Numbered from the stretch's first letter, positions 23,436 through 32,933 are shown. The stretch: 64,000 nt of DNA from Flavobacteriaceae bacterium (GCA_947451525.1 CANFZM010000008.1:58894-122893), one strand, 5' to 3'. Translations and numbers: made by a program. Notes: generated by a model not told the origin, from the sequence alone.

Positions 23436-24206
23436 ATGGAATTAAAATTAAACCGACCTATTTGTTTTTTTGACTTGGAAACGACAGGAATTGAAGTAGC
23501 AAAAGATAGAATTGTAGAAATCTCTATTTTTAAAGTTTTCCCTAACGGAACTACCGAAAGCAAAACGTGGTTAGTGAATCCAACCATTCCAATTCCGCCT
23601 CAAACAACCGCTGTGCATGGTATTACCGATGAAAAAGTAGCCAACGAACCCACCTTTAAAGAATTGGCTTCGCAAGTGCACAACATGATAAAAGATTCCG
23701 ATTTAGGAGGGTATAATTCCGATAGATTTGACATTCCGCTTTTGGCCGAAGAACTCCTTCGTGCTGAAGTAGATTTTGATATGAAAAACAGAGTTTCTGT
23801 AGATGTGCAAACTATTTTCCATAAAAAAGAAGAACGCACCCTTAGTGCTGCTTTGAAATTTTATTGCGGAACTAACCTTGAAAATGCCCATTCTGCCGAA
23901 GCCGATACCATGGCAACTTATGAAATTTTAAAAGCACAATTAGACCGTTACGACGATTTAGATAACGATATGAAATGGCTTTCGGAATATACAACTCGAA
24001 AAAAATCGGTTGATTTTGCTGGGTTTATCGCCTTAAATAAAGAAGGAAAAGAAATTTTCACCTTCGGAAAAAACAAAGGACAATTAGTAGAAGACATTCT
24101 TGAAAAAGAACCCGGATATTATGGTTGGATACAAGGCGCTGATTTCCCATTGTACACCAAAAAAGTTTTAACTGCCATTAAATTAAGAAAACTAAACACG
24201 AAATAG
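23436..24206 (+). CDS. DnaQ-like 3'-5' exonuclease
   Basis: The 256-aa protein has exo I FFDLETTGIE (Asp, Glu near residues 12-14), exo II GGYNSDRFDIPLL and exo III HSAEADTMATYEIL, the DEDDh set of DNA polymerase III epsilon relatives. After the catalytic domain a C-terminal segment of about 60 residues (FGKNKGQLVEDILEKEPGYYGWI) matches the extension often found in Bacteroidetes exonucleases of this group. It may proofread or process DNA. Unlike the island exonuclease (6825-7298), it has normal housekeeping context. Confidence 0.88.
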   Translation: MELKLNRPICFFDLETTGIEVAKDRIVEISIFKVFPNGTTESKTWLVNPTIPIPPQTTAVHGITDEKVANEPTFKELASQVHNMIKDSDLGGYNSDRFDIPLLAEELLRAEVDFDMKNRVSVDVQTIFHKKEERTLSAALKFYCGTNLENAHSAEADTMATYEILKAQLDRYDDLDNDMKWLSEYTTRKKSVDFAGFIALNKEGKEIFTFGKNKGQLVEDILEKEPGYYGWIQGADFPLYTKKVLTAIKLRKLNTK

Positions 24207-24207
24207 T

Positions 24208-24327
24208 AGAAAGCAGGAAGATGGAAGAAGGAAGTTGGAAGAGGTAAAAGGGCAGAAATCAGAACCCAAAACCCAGTACCAAGGACCTAAAACCTAAAAC
24301 CTAGAACCTAGAACCTAAAACCTACAA
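24208..24327 (+). repeat. Intergenic low-complexity repeat
   Basis: A stretch of GGAAG-type words followed by tandem ACCTAAAACCTAGA-type words fills the whole gap between the exonuclease and FAH hydrolase genes. The same words recur at 30676-30755, 59545-59590 and inside the E2 and methyltransferase genes. Confidence 0.75.
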
Positions 24328-24328
24328 A

Positions 24329-24940
24329 ATGAAAATCATCTGCATCGGTAGAAATTACGTGAAGCATATCGAAGAACTTCAAAACGAACGTCCAGACGAA
24401 CCGGTCGTTTTTTTGAAGCCCGATTCGGCAATATTGTTAAAACAGCATCCGTTTGTAATTCCAGAATTCAGTGACGATGTGCACCACGAAGTTGAAATTT
24501 TAGTCAAAATCAACAAAGTAGGAAAGTATATTGAGCCTAAATTTGCTCACAATTACTACGATGAAATCGGACTTGGAATTGACTTTACAGCCCGCGATTT
24601 GCAAGCCAAATTAAAAGAAAAAGGACTCCCTTGGGAAAAAGCCAAAGCCTTTGATGGTTCGGCAGTTATAGGTGATTTTTACCCTAAAAACGACTACAAT
24701 TCGCTCGAAAATATTGAATTCAAATTAGTTAAAAACGGAGAAATTGTGCAGTTAGGAAATACGAGCCACATGCTCTGGAAAATTAACGAATTAATTGCAC
24801 ACGTTTCGCAATTTTTCACCCTTAAAAAAGGCGATATAATATTTACAGGAACCCCCGAAGGCGTTAGTGCTGTCAAGCCCAACGACATCCTTGAAGGATT
24901 TATAGAAAACAAAAAATCATTTAGAATACAAGTGAAATAA
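24329..24940 (+). CDS. Fumarylacetoacetate hydrolase family protein
   Basis: The 203-aa protein has the FAH fold with metal ligands in HHEVEILVKI (about residues 52-61) and an LGIDFTARDLQ segment (about 82-92), the core of the oxaloacetate tautomerase/acylpyruvate hydrolase group. GDIIFTGTPEGVSAVKPND near the C-terminus is the family signature. A compact single-domain length is normal. It overlaps the Hpt gene by one base (TAATG), so they are co-translated. The substrate is not predictable from sequence. Confidence 0.88.
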   Translation: MKIICIGRNYVKHIEELQNERPDEPVVFLKPDSAILLKQHPFVIPEFSDDVHHEVEILVKINKVGKYIEPKFAHNYYDEIGLGIDFTARDLQAKLKEKGLPWEKAKAFDGSAVIGDFYPKNDYNSLENIEFKLVKNGEIVQLGNTSHMLWKINELIAHVSQFFTLKKGDIIFTGTPEGVSAVKPNDILEGFIENKKSFRIQVK

Positions 24941-25284
24941 TGGCAATAAATTACAACCTTTCTAAAGTTCATGCGCTTTCGGATAACGACCCCGATTTTG
25001 TACTCGAAATCGTGCAGTTATTTGTAACCGAAATCCCCAAAGATTTCAAACAAATGGAATTGGGTATTAAAGAAAAAGATTACAAACAAGCCTATGCTTT
25101 CGCCCATAAAATCAAGCCATCCCTAGATTTATTAGGCATGTTAATTGCCTACGATGAAATTCTTCAAGTGGAAGCCTGGACGAAATCGGAAGGCAAAAGA
25201 AGAGAAATTGAAGCAACCTGCGAAAGCATTAAAAAGCAATTAGAAAAAGCCATAAAAGAAATAAAAAAAGATTTCGAAGTTTAA
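24940..25284 (+). CDS. Hpt-domain phosphotransfer protein
   Basis: The 114-aa protein is a stand-alone histidine phosphotransfer domain. The phosphorylated His is in FAHKIKPSLDLLGM, where the family has HxLKGSS. It should accept and pass phosphoryl groups between a hybrid kinase and a response regulator; no such kinase is adjacent. It overlaps the FAH hydrolase gene by one base. It is followed nine bases later by dispersed repeat copy 3 in the same direction. Confidence 0.82.
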   Translation: MAINYNLSKVHALSDNDPDFVLEIVQLFVTEIPKDFKQMELGIKEKDYKQAYAFAHKIKPSLDLLGMLIAYDEILQVEAWTKSEGKRREIEATCESIKKQLEKAIKEIKKDFEV

Positions 25285-25292
25285 TAATTTGA

Positions 25293-25397
25293 AGCGAATG
25301 GCTCGGGATTTATCAGTAAACCATTTTCCCGCTTTTCGTTGCAATCTTTGCTTTTTTAAAGAAAAAAAGCAAAGGATTTCCACTTCAATCGGGGCTA
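25293..25397 (+). repeat. Dispersed hairpin repeat, copy 3
   Basis: It starts AGCGAAT and ends CGGGGCTA. The stem is ATCTTTGCTTTTTT paired with AAAAAAAGCAAAGGAT, longer than in copy 1 and with paired base changes. It directly follows the Hpt stop in the same direction. Confidence 0.8.
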
Positions 25398-25424
25398 AAA
25401 AGTTTTCCATTTTCTTATTTGTTG

Positions 25425-25432
25425 TACCTTTG
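25425..25432 (+). promoter_or_regulatory. -7 box of the CinA gene
   Basis: TACCTTTG matches TANNTTTG and gives a leader of about 50 bases before the TTG start at 25486. Confidence 0.55.
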
Positions 25433-25485
25433 AAAACAACAGTAAATTTAATATCCAAAATTTAATATTTAATATTTAATATTCA

Positions 25486-26736
25486 TTGAAAGCAACCATA
25501 GTAACTATTGGCGACGAAATTCTAATCGGACAAATTATTGATACCAATTCGGGTTTCATTGCTAAAGCATTGGATCGAATTGGAGTCCAAACCCACGAAT
25601 TGCTTTCCATTAGTGATGACAAGCAGCACATCTTAGACACTTTTGCATCCTTGCAAAACAAAGTTGACTTTGTAATAATTACTGGCGGCTTAGGTCCTAC
25701 AAAAGACGATATCACCAAACACACCTTTTGCGAATATTTCAACGATACTTTGGTAATCAATAAAGAAGTAGAAACTCATGTAATTGAACTAATAGAATCG
25801 GTTATGAAGCGACCGGCTTCGCAAATGAATAAAGATCAAGCATTAGTTCCTTCCAAATGCCAAGTACTTTTTAATAAATTTGGCACCGCACCAGGCATGT
25901 GGATGAAAAAAGAAAACACGGTTTATATTTCGTTACCTGGCGTTCCTTATGAAATGAAGTATATCGTGGAGAACGAAATTATTCCAAAAATTGTAAACGA
26001 ATACCAACGGCCTTACATTTTGCACAAAACCATAATGACCTATGGCCAAGGAGAAAGTTTAGTTGCCGAGCGCATTGAAGATTGGGAAAATAGCCTGCCA
26101 GAATTTATAAAATTGGCCTATTTGCCAGCACCAGGAAGGGTGCGTTTGCGTTTAACGGGTAGAGGAACAAACAAAGAACTTCTCGAGAATACCATAAATG
26201 AAAAGGTGCACTCTTTAGCCAAAATCATTGGGGATATCATTGTTGGATTTGATGAAAATGAAACTATTGAAGTGGTTTTAGGACGATTATTAACCCAACA
26301 AGGAAAAACTATTGCCACTGCCGAAAGTTGCTCTGGAGGCAAAATTGCACAAGAATTAACCTCGGTTGCTGGTGCTTCCAATTATTTTAGGGGAGGCGTA
26401 GTAACTTATTCTACAGATACTAAGGTTTCAGTTTTAGGGGTTTCGCTAAAAACAATCGAAGAATTTTCGGTAGTAAGTGCAGCCGTTGCCACCGAAATGG
26501 CATTGGGTGTACAAAAATTAATGAAATCCGACTATGCAATTGCCACAACTGGTAACGCAGGACCGTCCAAAGGAGACACCGATGCGACCCTTGGAACCGT
26601 TTTTATAGCATTGGCAACTCCAAATGGTGTTTTAGTGGAAGAATTTAATTTTGGCCAACCACGTGAAAAAGTGATAGATAGAACTGTAAATAAAGCATTT
26701 GAACTATTACAAAAAGAAATTTTAAAAAATGTGTAA
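25486..26736 (+). CDS. cinA: CinA-family protein (nicotinamide-nucleotide amidohydrolase)
   Basis: The 416-aa protein has an N-terminal MoaB/Mog-like domain ([27 protein letters not shown]) and a C-terminal PncC-type amidohydrolase domain ([32 protein letters not shown]). It probably hydrolyses NMN to NaMN, and the N-terminal part may act as an ADP-ribose pyrophosphatase. No ATG fits; the frame begins with TTG at 25486, and the family's N-terminal ATIVTIGDE starts immediately after it. Its own promoter box lies after repeat copy 3. Confidence 0.9.
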   Translation: MKATIVTIGDEILIGQIIDTNSGFIAKALDRIGVQTHELLSISDDKQHILDTFASLQNKVDFVIITGGLGPTKDDITKHTFCEYFNDTLVINKEVETHVIELIESVMKRPASQMNKDQALVPSKCQVLFNKFGTAPGMWMKKENTVYISLPGVPYEMKYIVENEIIPKIVNEYQRPYILHKTIMTYGQGESLVAERIEDWENSLPEFIKLAYLPAPGRVRLRLTGRGTNKELLENTINEKVHSLAKIIGDIIVGFDENETIEVVLGRLLTQQGKTIATAESCSGGKIAQELTSVAGASNYFRGGVVTYSTDTKVSVLGVSLKTIEEFSVVSAAVATEMALGVQKLMKSDYAIATTGNAGPSKGDTDATLGTVFIALATPNGVLVEEFNFGQPREKVIDRTVNKAFELLQKEILKNV

Positions 26737-26810
26737 TATTTTTTTGGCTATAAGGTTTCTTTTTTGTTTCTTTGCACCCTCGATTTGAATAACGATAAAA
26801 GATAAGTATA

Positions 26811-27047
26811 ATGTCAAGAGTTTGCGACCTTACAGGTAAAAGAGCGATGGTAGGAAATAACGTTTCCCACGCAATGAACAAAACTAAGAGAAAATTTTCT
26901 GTGAACTTAGTTAAAAAACGTTTCTATCTTGCTGAAGAAGACAGATGGGTTACTCTAAGAGTAGCTGCTTCTACAATTAAAACAATTAATAAAAATGGAT
27001 TAGCTGCTGTGTTGAAAACTGCAAAAGCTAATGGATTTATAAAATAA
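26811..27047 (+). CDS. rpmB: 50S ribosomal protein L28
   Basis: The 78-aa protein begins [26 protein letters not shown], the L28 signature, and lacks the zinc Cys pair of some L28 forms. It is the first of three small genes, rpmB, rpmG and DUF4295, spaced 27 and 71 bases apart and followed by one terminator. The arrangement is conserved in Bacteroidetes. Confidence 0.97.
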   Translation: MSRVCDLTGKRAMVGNNVSHAMNKTKRKFSVNLVKKRFYLAEEDRWVTLRVAASTIKTINKNGLAAVLKTAKANGFIK

Positions 27048-27074
27048 TTCCAAATCCAATTAAAATAAAGTAAG

Positions 27075-27257
27075 ATGGCTAAGAAAGGTAATAGAATTCA
27101 AGTAATTTTAGAATGTACTGAGCACAAAGGAACTGGTCTTCCAGGAACTTCTCGTTACATTACAAACAAAAACAAAAAAAACACTCCAGACAGATTAGAG
27201 ATTAAGAAATTTAATCCAATCTTAAAGAGAATGACTGTTCATAAAGAAATTAAATAA
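27075..27257 (+). CDS. rpmG: 50S ribosomal protein L33
   Basis: The 60-aa protein starts [21 protein letters not shown], typical of L33, with one Cys only, meaning the zinc-free (C-minus) type. It is in an operon with rpmB upstream and the DUF4295 gene downstream. Confidence 0.97.
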   Translation: MAKKGNRIQVILECTEHKGTGLPGTSRYITNKNKKNTPDRLEIKKFNPILKRMTVHKEIK

Positions 27258-27328
27258 TTAGAATTTTTAGTTTAAATCTTTAATGAATACATTGGAGATT
27301 AATTAAAATTTAAATACTCATTTGAATC

Positions 27329-27481
27329 ATGGCAAAAAAGACCGTTGCAACGTTACAGACAGCTTCTAAGAGATTGACAAAAGCTATTAAAATGGTGAAA
27401 TCTCCTAAAACAGGTGCATATACTTTCGTAGAAAGTATCATGACTCCAGAAGAAGTGGATACTTTCTTACAAAAGAAATAA
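27329..27481 (+). CDS. DUF4295-family small protein
   Basis: The 50-aa product starts MAKKTVATLQTASKRLTKAI and ends TPEEVDTFLQKK. Such short basic proteins follow rpmG in nearly all Bacteroidetes and are likely ribosome-associated, though no function is proven. The frame runs from an ATG at 27329 to the TAA at 27479-27481, directly before the operon terminator. Confidence 0.85.
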   Translation: MAKKTVATLQTASKRLTKAIKMVKSPKTGAYTFVESIMTPEEVDTFLQKK

Positions 27482-27501
27482 TTCCAATAAAAGATATATC
27501 T

Positions 27502-27530
27502 AAGCTACTTTCTAACGGAAGTAGCTTTTT
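27502..27530 (+). terminator. Terminator of the rpmB operon
   Basis: AAGCTACTT and AAGTAGCTT arms form a hairpin followed by T-rich sequence. It leads directly into the ftsY promoter. Confidence 0.8.
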
Positions 27531-27536
27531 TATTTT

Positions 27537-27544
27537 TATATTTG
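27537..27544 (+). promoter_or_regulatory. -7 box of ftsY
   Basis: TATATTTG, a perfect match to TANNTTTG, lies just behind the rpmB-operon terminator with about 50 bases of leader. Confidence 0.6.
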
Positions 27545-27594
27545 TCCTAGTTTTATATAACACTAATAATATTATTAAACCATAAACCTAAATT

Positions 27595-28575
27595 ATGAGT
27601 TTTTTTAAAAAAATATTTTCCTCCGAAAAGAAAGAAACTGCCATTACCGAGCAGGCTAAAGAAACTTTAGATAAAGGTTTAGAGAAAACTAAAACTTCTT
27701 TTTTTTCTAAACTTACCAAGGCCATTGCTGGGAAATCTAAAGTGGATGATGAGGTTTTAGATAATCTAGAAGAAATTCTAGTTTCTTCGGATGTTGGTGT
27801 AGCAACTACTTTAAAAATTATAAAACGAATTGAAGAACGAGTTTCTACCGATAAATATTTAGGTACCGATGAACTGAATGTAATTCTTAGAGAAGAAATT
27901 TCAGGACTTTTATCGGAAACAAAATCGGGTGAAGAATCGGAATTTAAAATTCCAGCCGATAAAAAACCTTATGTTATCATGGTGGTTGGAGTTAATGGCG
28001 TTGGAAAAACTACTACTATCGGAAAATTAGCCTACCAATTTAAGAAAGCCGGTTACAATGTGGTTCTTGGTGCTGCCGATACGTTTCGTGCTGCCGCTAT
28101 TGATCAATTACAAATATGGGCGGATAGAGTAGGAGTACCAATTGTAAAACAACAAATGGGTTCTGATCCAGCATCGGTAGCATTTGATACTTTGCAAAGT
28201 GCGGTTTCTCAGAATGCCGATGTTGTAATTATTGATACCGCAGGAAGATTGCATAATAAAGTTGGCTTGATGGGTGAATTATCTAAAGTGAAACGAGTAA
28301 TGCAAAAAGTGACTCACGATGCACCACACGACGTACTTTTAGTCTTGGATGGTTCAACTGGTCAAAATGCTTTTGAACAAGCAAAACAATTTACTGCAGC
28401 AACTGAGGTTTCGTGTTTAGCAGTTACCAAACTAGACGGAACTGCCAAAGGTGGTGTGGTTATTGGAATTTCCGATCAGTTTCAAATTCCTGTAAAATAT
28501 ATAGGTGTTGGTGAAGGAATTGAAGATTTACAAGTGTTTAACAAATATGAGTTTGTAGATAGTTTTTTTAAATAA
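27595..28575 (+). CDS. ftsY: Signal recognition particle receptor FtsY
   Basis: The 326-aa GTPase has a short N-terminal charged helix region, then the NG domain: GVNGVGKTTTIGKLA (G1), DTAGRLHNK (G3), TKLDGTAKGG (G4). It receives ribosome-SRP complexes at the membrane. The acidic A domain is short, as in most non-proteobacterial FtsY. It forms a probable operon with the 62-aa membrane protein gene seven bases downstream. Confidence 0.95.
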   Translation: MSFFKKIFSSEKKETAITEQAKETLDKGLEKTKTSFFSKLTKAIAGKSKVDDEVLDNLEEILVSSDVGVATTLKIIKRIEERVSTDKYLGTDELNVILREEISGLLSETKSGEESEFKIPADKKPYVIMVVGVNGVGKTTTIGKLAYQFKKAGYNVVLGAADTFRAAAIDQLQIWADRVGVPIVKQQMGSDPASVAFDTLQSAVSQNADVVIIDTAGRLHNKVGLMGELSKVKRVMQKVTHDAPHDVLLVLDGSTGQNAFEQAKQFTAATEVSCLAVTKLDGTAKGGVVIGISDQFQIPVKYIGVGEGIEDLQVFNKYEFVDSFFK

Positions 28576-28581
28576 TAGACT

Positions 28582-28770
28582 ATGAATAAATTTTTATCTT
28601 TTTTTAAAACTACTTCTCCCTTAATTTTACTTTTGATAGGTGTTGGTGTAGAGATTTTATCCAAAATCATTGAAACAAAATTTCCAACAATAGCCATGGG
28701 TTTGCAATTGCTTACTTTTATGCTAATTATTTATGCTCTAATAAAGTTTTTCAACTCTAAGTTCAAATAG
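28582..28770 (+). CDS. Small two-helix membrane protein behind ftsY
   Basis: The 62-aa protein has two hydrophobic segments (SPLILLLIGVGVEILSKII, about 12-30, and IAMGLQLLTFMLIIYALIKFF, about 38-58) and basic ends. No family is recognised. It starts seven bases after ftsY and is probably co-transcribed. It converges with the serine hydrolase gene. Confidence 0.6.
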   Translation: MNKFLSFFKTTSPLILLLIGVGVEILSKIIETKFPTIAMGLQLLTFMLIIYALIKFFNSKFK

Positions 28771-28779
28771 ATAAAAAAG

Positions 28780-29856
28780 TTATTGGTACAACGCATTTAT
28801 TTTTTGCCAAAGCACATCATCAAAATCCGATAAGGCTAAATTAACTGCATCTGCAGGATCCCCCATGCGAATGACAACCATTTTCTGACTTGGAATTACG
28901 TAAATTTTCTGATCATTTTTTCCTAAAGCCATAAACATATCGCTAGGTCCATGCGGAATAATACTTCCGTTAAATTGCAATTGGCTTTGCGGTAAATGGT
29001 AACTCGATTTTCCGTTTAACCACCATAAATAGCCATACGATTGGTTGATAGTTTGCGATGTTGTAGTAGCCAAATTAAAATAAGTTTCATTTATTACCGT
29101 AGTTCCATTCCATTTCCCTTTGTTTAAAGCCATCAAACCAAATCGCGCCATGTTTCTAGTAGTGCTCCAATAGGTTCTAGTGCCATCGGTACTGTTAATC
29201 CAACTTCCACCTGTCATTCCTAATTTGTCTCTTAATTTAGTATTGAAATAATTAGTCCAAGTTTGACCTGTGGCTTGAGTCACCACATCTTGCAGTTTTA
29301 CATACACATTGTGGTATGCCCAACGTGTTCCTGCATCGGCAACATATTGCAAATTGGCAGAAGAAACATCATCTCCAAGCGAATCGTCTAAACCCGATGA
29401 CATAGTTAATAAATGTTTGCATGTAATTAGATTTTCTTTTGCTATTGGCGCGTTCGTCCATCCAATACCTAAATAATCCGAAACCTTATTGTTGGTGTTT
29501 AAATATCCTTCTTGTTCTGCAATTCCGGTTACTGTAGAGGTTAGCGTTTTTCCAGCACTTGCCCAATACCAAGGCGTTGTAGCAGTGTGTCCGTTAAAAT
29601 AGTTTTCCAATACAATTCTTCCATTTATTAAGATAATAAACGATTTGGAATTTTTCAATTGCAAATAATCCAAAAGTGGTTGCACGGCATTTGCATTCCA
29701 ACCCAAATCAGAAATAGATCTAGTTTCCCAAGTGCTGCTTCCATCATTTGGAGGAAAATACATTGCTTCTTGTGGTGGAGAATCGCAACCACATTCTTTT
29801 TCAGCACATCCTAAAACAAAAAAGAGTACTAGTAGTAATGGAAAATATCTTTTCAT
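28780..29856 (-). CDS. Beta-lactamase-related serine hydrolase lipoprotein
   Basis: The 358-aa protein has a lipoprotein signal (lipobox LGC, Cys17). The catalytic S100-A-G-K103 motif, in YWASAGKTLTS, and Y181-H-N183 (the YxN motif) place it in the class C beta-lactamase/esterase (Pfam Beta-lactamase) family. It should act in the periplasm as an esterase or peptidase; true beta-lactam hydrolysis cannot be inferred from the sequence. Single gene with its own promoter upstream in the gap. Confidence 0.9.
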   Translation of the reverse strand: MKRYFPLLLVLFFVLGCAEKECGCDSPPQEAMYFPPNDGSSTWETRSISDLGWNANAVQPLLDYLQLKNSKSFIILINGRIVLENYFNGHTATTPWYWASAGKTLTSTVTGIAEQEGYLNTNNKVSDYLGIGWTNAPIAKENLITCKHLLTMSSGLDDSLGDDVSSANLQYVADAGTRWAYHNVYVKLQDVVTQATGQTWTNYFNTKLRDKLGMTGGSWINSTDGTRTYWSTTRNMARFGLMALNKGKWNGTTVINETYFNLATTTSQTINQSYGYLWWLNGKSSYHLPQSQLQFNGSIIPHGPSDMFMALGKNDQKIYVIPSQKMVVIRMGDPADAVNLALSDFDDVLWQKINALYQ

Positions 29857-29959
29857 AAAGGCTAATTTTATTTAGGACCTACAAAACTTTAAAACGTTTA
29901 ATCAAAAATACTTTTTTATTCCTTAAAAATAATTGTAATTTTATATTTTATTTTTAGAT

Positions 29960-30379
29960 ATGAAAAAATTCCTTCCCCTTTTCTTTTTTAGTTTGTTGTT
30001 AGTTGCTTGTAAACCATCCGTTTCGGATGCCGATATTGCCAAAATAAATGGCTATTGGGAGATTCAAAAAGTCGAACTTCCGCAGGGAGGTAAGAAAGAA
30101 TATAAAGTTAATGAAACTATAGATTTTTTTGCAGTGAAAGACAATAAAGGCTTTCTCCAAAAAGTAATGCCGCAATTAGATGGTACTTATCTAACAAATA
30201 ATATTAAAGAATCCCTTGCTATTACTAAGAAAGAAGGTGTTTTTTATGTAAATTACACTACAAATTTTGGTAAATGGCAAGAGGAAATAGTTGAATTGAA
30301 AGACAGTGTTTTAGTCTTGAAAAACAAAGAAAATTTAGAATACCACTACAAACGACAAATCCCTTTTTCTATAAAATAA
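29960..30379 (+). CDS. Lipocalin-like lipoprotein
   Basis: The 139-aa protein has lipobox VAC (Cys17) and a small beta-barrel pattern: AKINGYWEIQKVELPQGGKK, DFFAVKDNKGFLQKV, VFYVNYTTNFGKWQEEIVEL and LVLKNKENLEYHYKR. This resembles the lipocalin-like lipoproteins found next to DUF721 genes in Flavobacteria. It overlaps the DciA-like gene by one base (TAATG), so the two are co-translated. Confidence 0.75.
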   Translation: MKKFLPLFFFSLLLVACKPSVSDADIAKINGYWEIQKVELPQGGKKEYKVNETIDFFAVKDNKGFLQKVMPQLDGTYLTNNIKESLAITKKEGVFYVNYTTNFGKWQEEIVELKDSVLVLKNKENLEYHYKRQIPFSIK

Positions 30380-30675
30380 TGGCAAAACGACAAAGTAACG
30401 AGAGTTCTATATCCGACGTTTTGCAACAGTTTATCCAACAAAATAGGCTAGAAGCAGGCATGGATAAAATTGATGTAGAACAGGCTTGGAAAAACCTTCT
30501 GGGAAATGGCGTGAATAGTTATACCCAAGAAGTAATATTAAAAGGAAGTACTTTATATGTCAAACTAACTTCGGCAGTTTTACGAGAAGAATTAGGATAT
30601 GGCAAACAAAAAATCATTACCATGCTCAACGAAGAACTTCGAAAAGAAGTGGTGAAAGATATTGTTTTGAGGTAG
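30379..30675 (+). CDS. DUF721/DciA-like protein
   Basis: The 98-aa protein matches the DUF721 family, whose member DciA loads replicative helicase in many bacteria. Features are ISDVLQQFIQQNRLEAGMDKIDVEQAWKNLLG and LYVKLTSAVLREELGYGKQKIITMLNEEL. A role with DnaB is therefore plausible here. It is coupled to the lipoprotein gene and followed by a low-complexity intergenic repeat and a bidirectional terminator. Confidence 0.85.
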   Translation: MAKRQSNESSISDVLQQFIQQNRLEAGMDKIDVEQAWKNLLGNGVNSYTQEVILKGSTLYVKLTSAVLREELGYGKQKIITMLNEELRKEVVKDIVLR

Positions 30676-30755
30676 GGAAGAAGTGCGAGGTACAAAGTAC
30701 GAAGATGGAAGATGGAAGAAGGAAGAGGGAAGGCAGATAGAAGAACGCAGAATAA
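30676..30755. repeat. Intergenic low-complexity repeat
   Basis: GGAAGATGGAAGAAGGAAG-type words fill the gap after the DciA-like gene, the same words as at 24208-24260. Confidence 0.7.
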
Positions 30756-30772
30756 AAATATTCATAATAAAA

Positions 30773-30804
30773 AAAATCCCATTTCCTTATTGAAATGGGA
30801 TTTT
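30773..30804. terminator. Bidirectional terminator
   Basis: The arms AAAATCCCATTTC and GAAATGGGATTTT form a 13-bp stem between the convergent DciA-like and ndk genes. Confidence 0.85.
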
Positions 30805-30846
30805 ATATTTTATATAAACTGCTCACTAAAAACGGAGCACTGAATA

Positions 30847-31266
30847 CTAAAACTGCTCTCTTCCAGCAAAATGGAAAGCACCTTCAATAGCAGCATTTTC
30901 ATCAGAATCGGATCCGTGAACTGCATTTTCTCCAATAGAAGTAGCATATTTTTTACGGATAGTTCCTTCAGCAGCATCCGCAGGATTAGTAGCACCAATT
31001 AAGTTTCTAAAATCTTCAATTGCATTTTCTTTTTCAAGAATTGCAGCAACGATTGGTCCACGAGACATGAATTCAACTAATTCACCATAAAAAGGTCTTG
31101 CAGCATGAACAGCATAAAATGCTTGAGCATCAGCAATTGTAAGTTGTGTTAATTTCAAAGAAATAATTTTGAAACCACCTTCTGTAATCATGTTTAAAAT
31201 TCCACCAATATGTCCGTTTTGTACAGCATCTGGTTTAATCATTGTAAATGTTCTATTTGTAGCCAT
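30847..31266 (-). CDS. ndk: Nucleoside diphosphate kinase
   Basis: The 139-aa enzyme transfers the gamma-phosphate between nucleoside di- and triphosphates. The phosphorylated His is in the signature NAVHGSDS near residue 115, and [11 protein letters not shown] is at the N-terminus. Length is typical. Monocistronic, with promoter box at 31294-31301. Confidence 0.97.
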   Translation of the reverse strand: MATNRTFTMIKPDAVQNGHIGGILNMITEGGFKIISLKLTQLTIADAQAFYAVHAARPFYGELVEFMSRGPIVAAILEKENAIEDFRNLIGATNPADAAEGTIRKKYATSIGENAVHGSDSDENAAIEGAFHFAGREQF

Positions 31267-31293
31267 TTTGTATTTTTTGTATTAAATTCCGTG

Positions 31294-31301
31294 CAAAAGT
31301 A
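31294..31301 (-). promoter_or_regulatory. -7 box of ndk
   Basis: On the minus strand this reads TACTTTTG, a perfect match to TANNTTTG, 27 bases before the ATG. Confidence 0.6.
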
Positions 31302-31334
31302 ATATTTTTTTTACGATAAGCAAGAATGTAAAGG

Positions 31335-32933
31335 CTATAAAGTGATAACTTTAAATTCTTGGTCTAATGGTTTCAATTCGGATAATATTTTCTTTAAAAA
31401 AGTATCTCCATATTCTAAATAAAATTCGCTAAAATTCGCTTTGCGTTCCTGTAAACTTTGATTCGGAAAAATTTCATTTTGTAATACTAAAATCCGTTGC
31501 AAACGATCTTTATGGATTCGTTTTTCGGCTCTTAGCAACCTTTTTTCTAGATTTTCTAAACCTTTTATTTGTTTAATTTCTTGTGCTTTAACTGCTCCAG
31601 AAAAGGATTTATCGGTTTGGTTTGCAATTGTGTATAATGCTTCAAATTGTTTTTTTAGAGCCTCTTTTTGTTCCGAAAAATCGATAGTAAATTTTGAAAA
31701 TTCTTTGGTTTTTTGGTCAAATAATTCTTGCTGGTTTGCAAATAAATCGGCATAACTTAACTCTAGTTTGTCTGCCTTTTCAACTTGTTTAGCAGTTGTA
31801 GTTACAACGGAATTTCGTAGCAACAGCATCGGAAAAGTAACGTTATTGGCATCAAAATTTGATTTTAATTCCAACCAATACGCCAATTCGCCACCACCAC
31901 CAATGTAGCATAAATTCGGTAAAATAACTTCTTGGTATAAAGGTCTTAAAATTACATTAGGGCTGAATTTTTCCGGATGATTTTCCAGTTCTGCTAGGAT
32001 TTCGGTTTCTGTAAAAGTTTTATTGGTGTTGTTAACTTTATAAATTCCGTTTTCTAAGATAATACGTTCACGTAAAGTATCTTCTATATAAAAAAGATTA
32101 ATTTCACGAGGATTGACCTGTATTTTATAATCAGTTAATTGGCTAGCAGTTTCGGTTACTTTCTGAAAAGAAGTTTGGTGCAGCAGTTCCTCTTTTACAT
32201 ACGGAACAAATGTTTTTTTCAACGCAACAGAATCCCCATCTAAAATAACCAATCCTTCTTCTTTGAATAATTCATTGGCTAAATAGCGCGTGGCATCTGC
32301 TAAATTGGAATGATTTAAATACGATTTTTCAAACAATTCCTTGAGATAATTTGCATTTTCGCTTGTGCCAACTTCGTTAGAAAATTGCGATAAAACTTCC
32401 TTTAAACCTTCTGTAGATAGTCTTCCAACAGGCCCCGAACTTTCTCTTTTCCATTGGATTTTTTTATTTTTGAAATTAAAATAATTAATCTCTTCAAAAT
32501 CGTGGTCTTCAGTTGCCATCCAATAAATAGGCACGAAATCGTGATTTGGATATTCCTTTTTTAATTGTTTGCAAAGGTTTATGGTAGAAATAATTTTGTA
32601 GATAAAATACAAAGGTCCTGTAAATAAATTCAGTTGATGCCCAGTGGTTACGGTAAAAGTATTCGAACTATTTAAGAGTTTAATATGGTTTTTTGTAGCA
32701 TTTGAAACTTCAAAATTGGCATATTGCTTTTCAAGTTCGGAAACTAATACTTCCCTTTTGCTATTGTTATTGTTATTTAAATTGAAACTTTTTTCTTCAA
32801 TTTGCTCTTTAAAATTTTCCAATTTTGGAAAACGATTGTACAACGAATTTAGTTCTGGTTTTTCATCTAAATAATCAATGATTAATTTAGTGAAATATCC
32901 CGATTTTTGATAAGTTATACAGTCGCTTGGCAT
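31335..32933 (-). CDS. bshC: Bacillithiol biosynthesis cysteine-adding enzyme BshC
   Basis: The 532-aa protein adds cysteine to glucosaminyl-malate, the last step of bacillithiol synthesis. Family signatures are VTTGHQLNLFTGPLYFIYKIIS, VPIYWMATEDHDFEEINYF, LRPLYQEVILPNLCYIGGGGELAYWLELK, and a coiled-coil C-terminal region (NLEKRLLRAEKRIHKDRLQRI). The gene diverges from the radical SAM gene; the other bsh genes are not in the window. Bacillithiol in Bacteroidetes is established knowledge. Confidence 0.94.
   Translation of the reverse strand: MPSDCITYQKSGYFTKLIIDYLDEKPELNSLYNRFPKLENFKEQIEEKSFNLNNNNNSKREVLVSELEKQYANFEVSNATKNHIKLLNSSNTFTVTTGHQLNLFTGPLYFIYKIISTINLCKQLKKEYPNHDFVPIYWMATEDHDFEEINYFNFKNKKIQWKRESSGPVGRLSTEGLKEVLSQFSNEVGTSENANYLKELFEKSYLNHSNLADATRYLANELFKEEGLVILDGDSVALKKTFVPYVKEELLHQTSFQKVTETASQLTDYKIQVNPREINLFYIEDTLRERIILENGIYKVNNTNKTFTETEILAELENHPEKFSPNVILRPLYQEVILPNLCYIGGGGELAYWLELKSNFDANNVTFPMLLLRNSVVTTTAKQVEKADKLELSYADLFANQQELFDQKTKEFSKFTIDFSEQKEALKKQFEALYTIANQTDKSFSGAVKAQEIKQIKGLENLEKRLLRAEKRIHKDRLQRILVLQNEIFPNQSLQERKANFSEFYLEYGDTFLKKILSELKPLDQEFKVITL

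Noticed and set aside
25240..25458. A 72-codon open frame on the minus strand
   Set aside because: It overlaps the Hpt gene end and dispersed repeat copy 3.
28780..29856. A resistance beta-lactamase
   Set aside because: The sequence shows the general SxxK/YxN serine-hydrolase family only; nothing indicates beta-lactam specificity.
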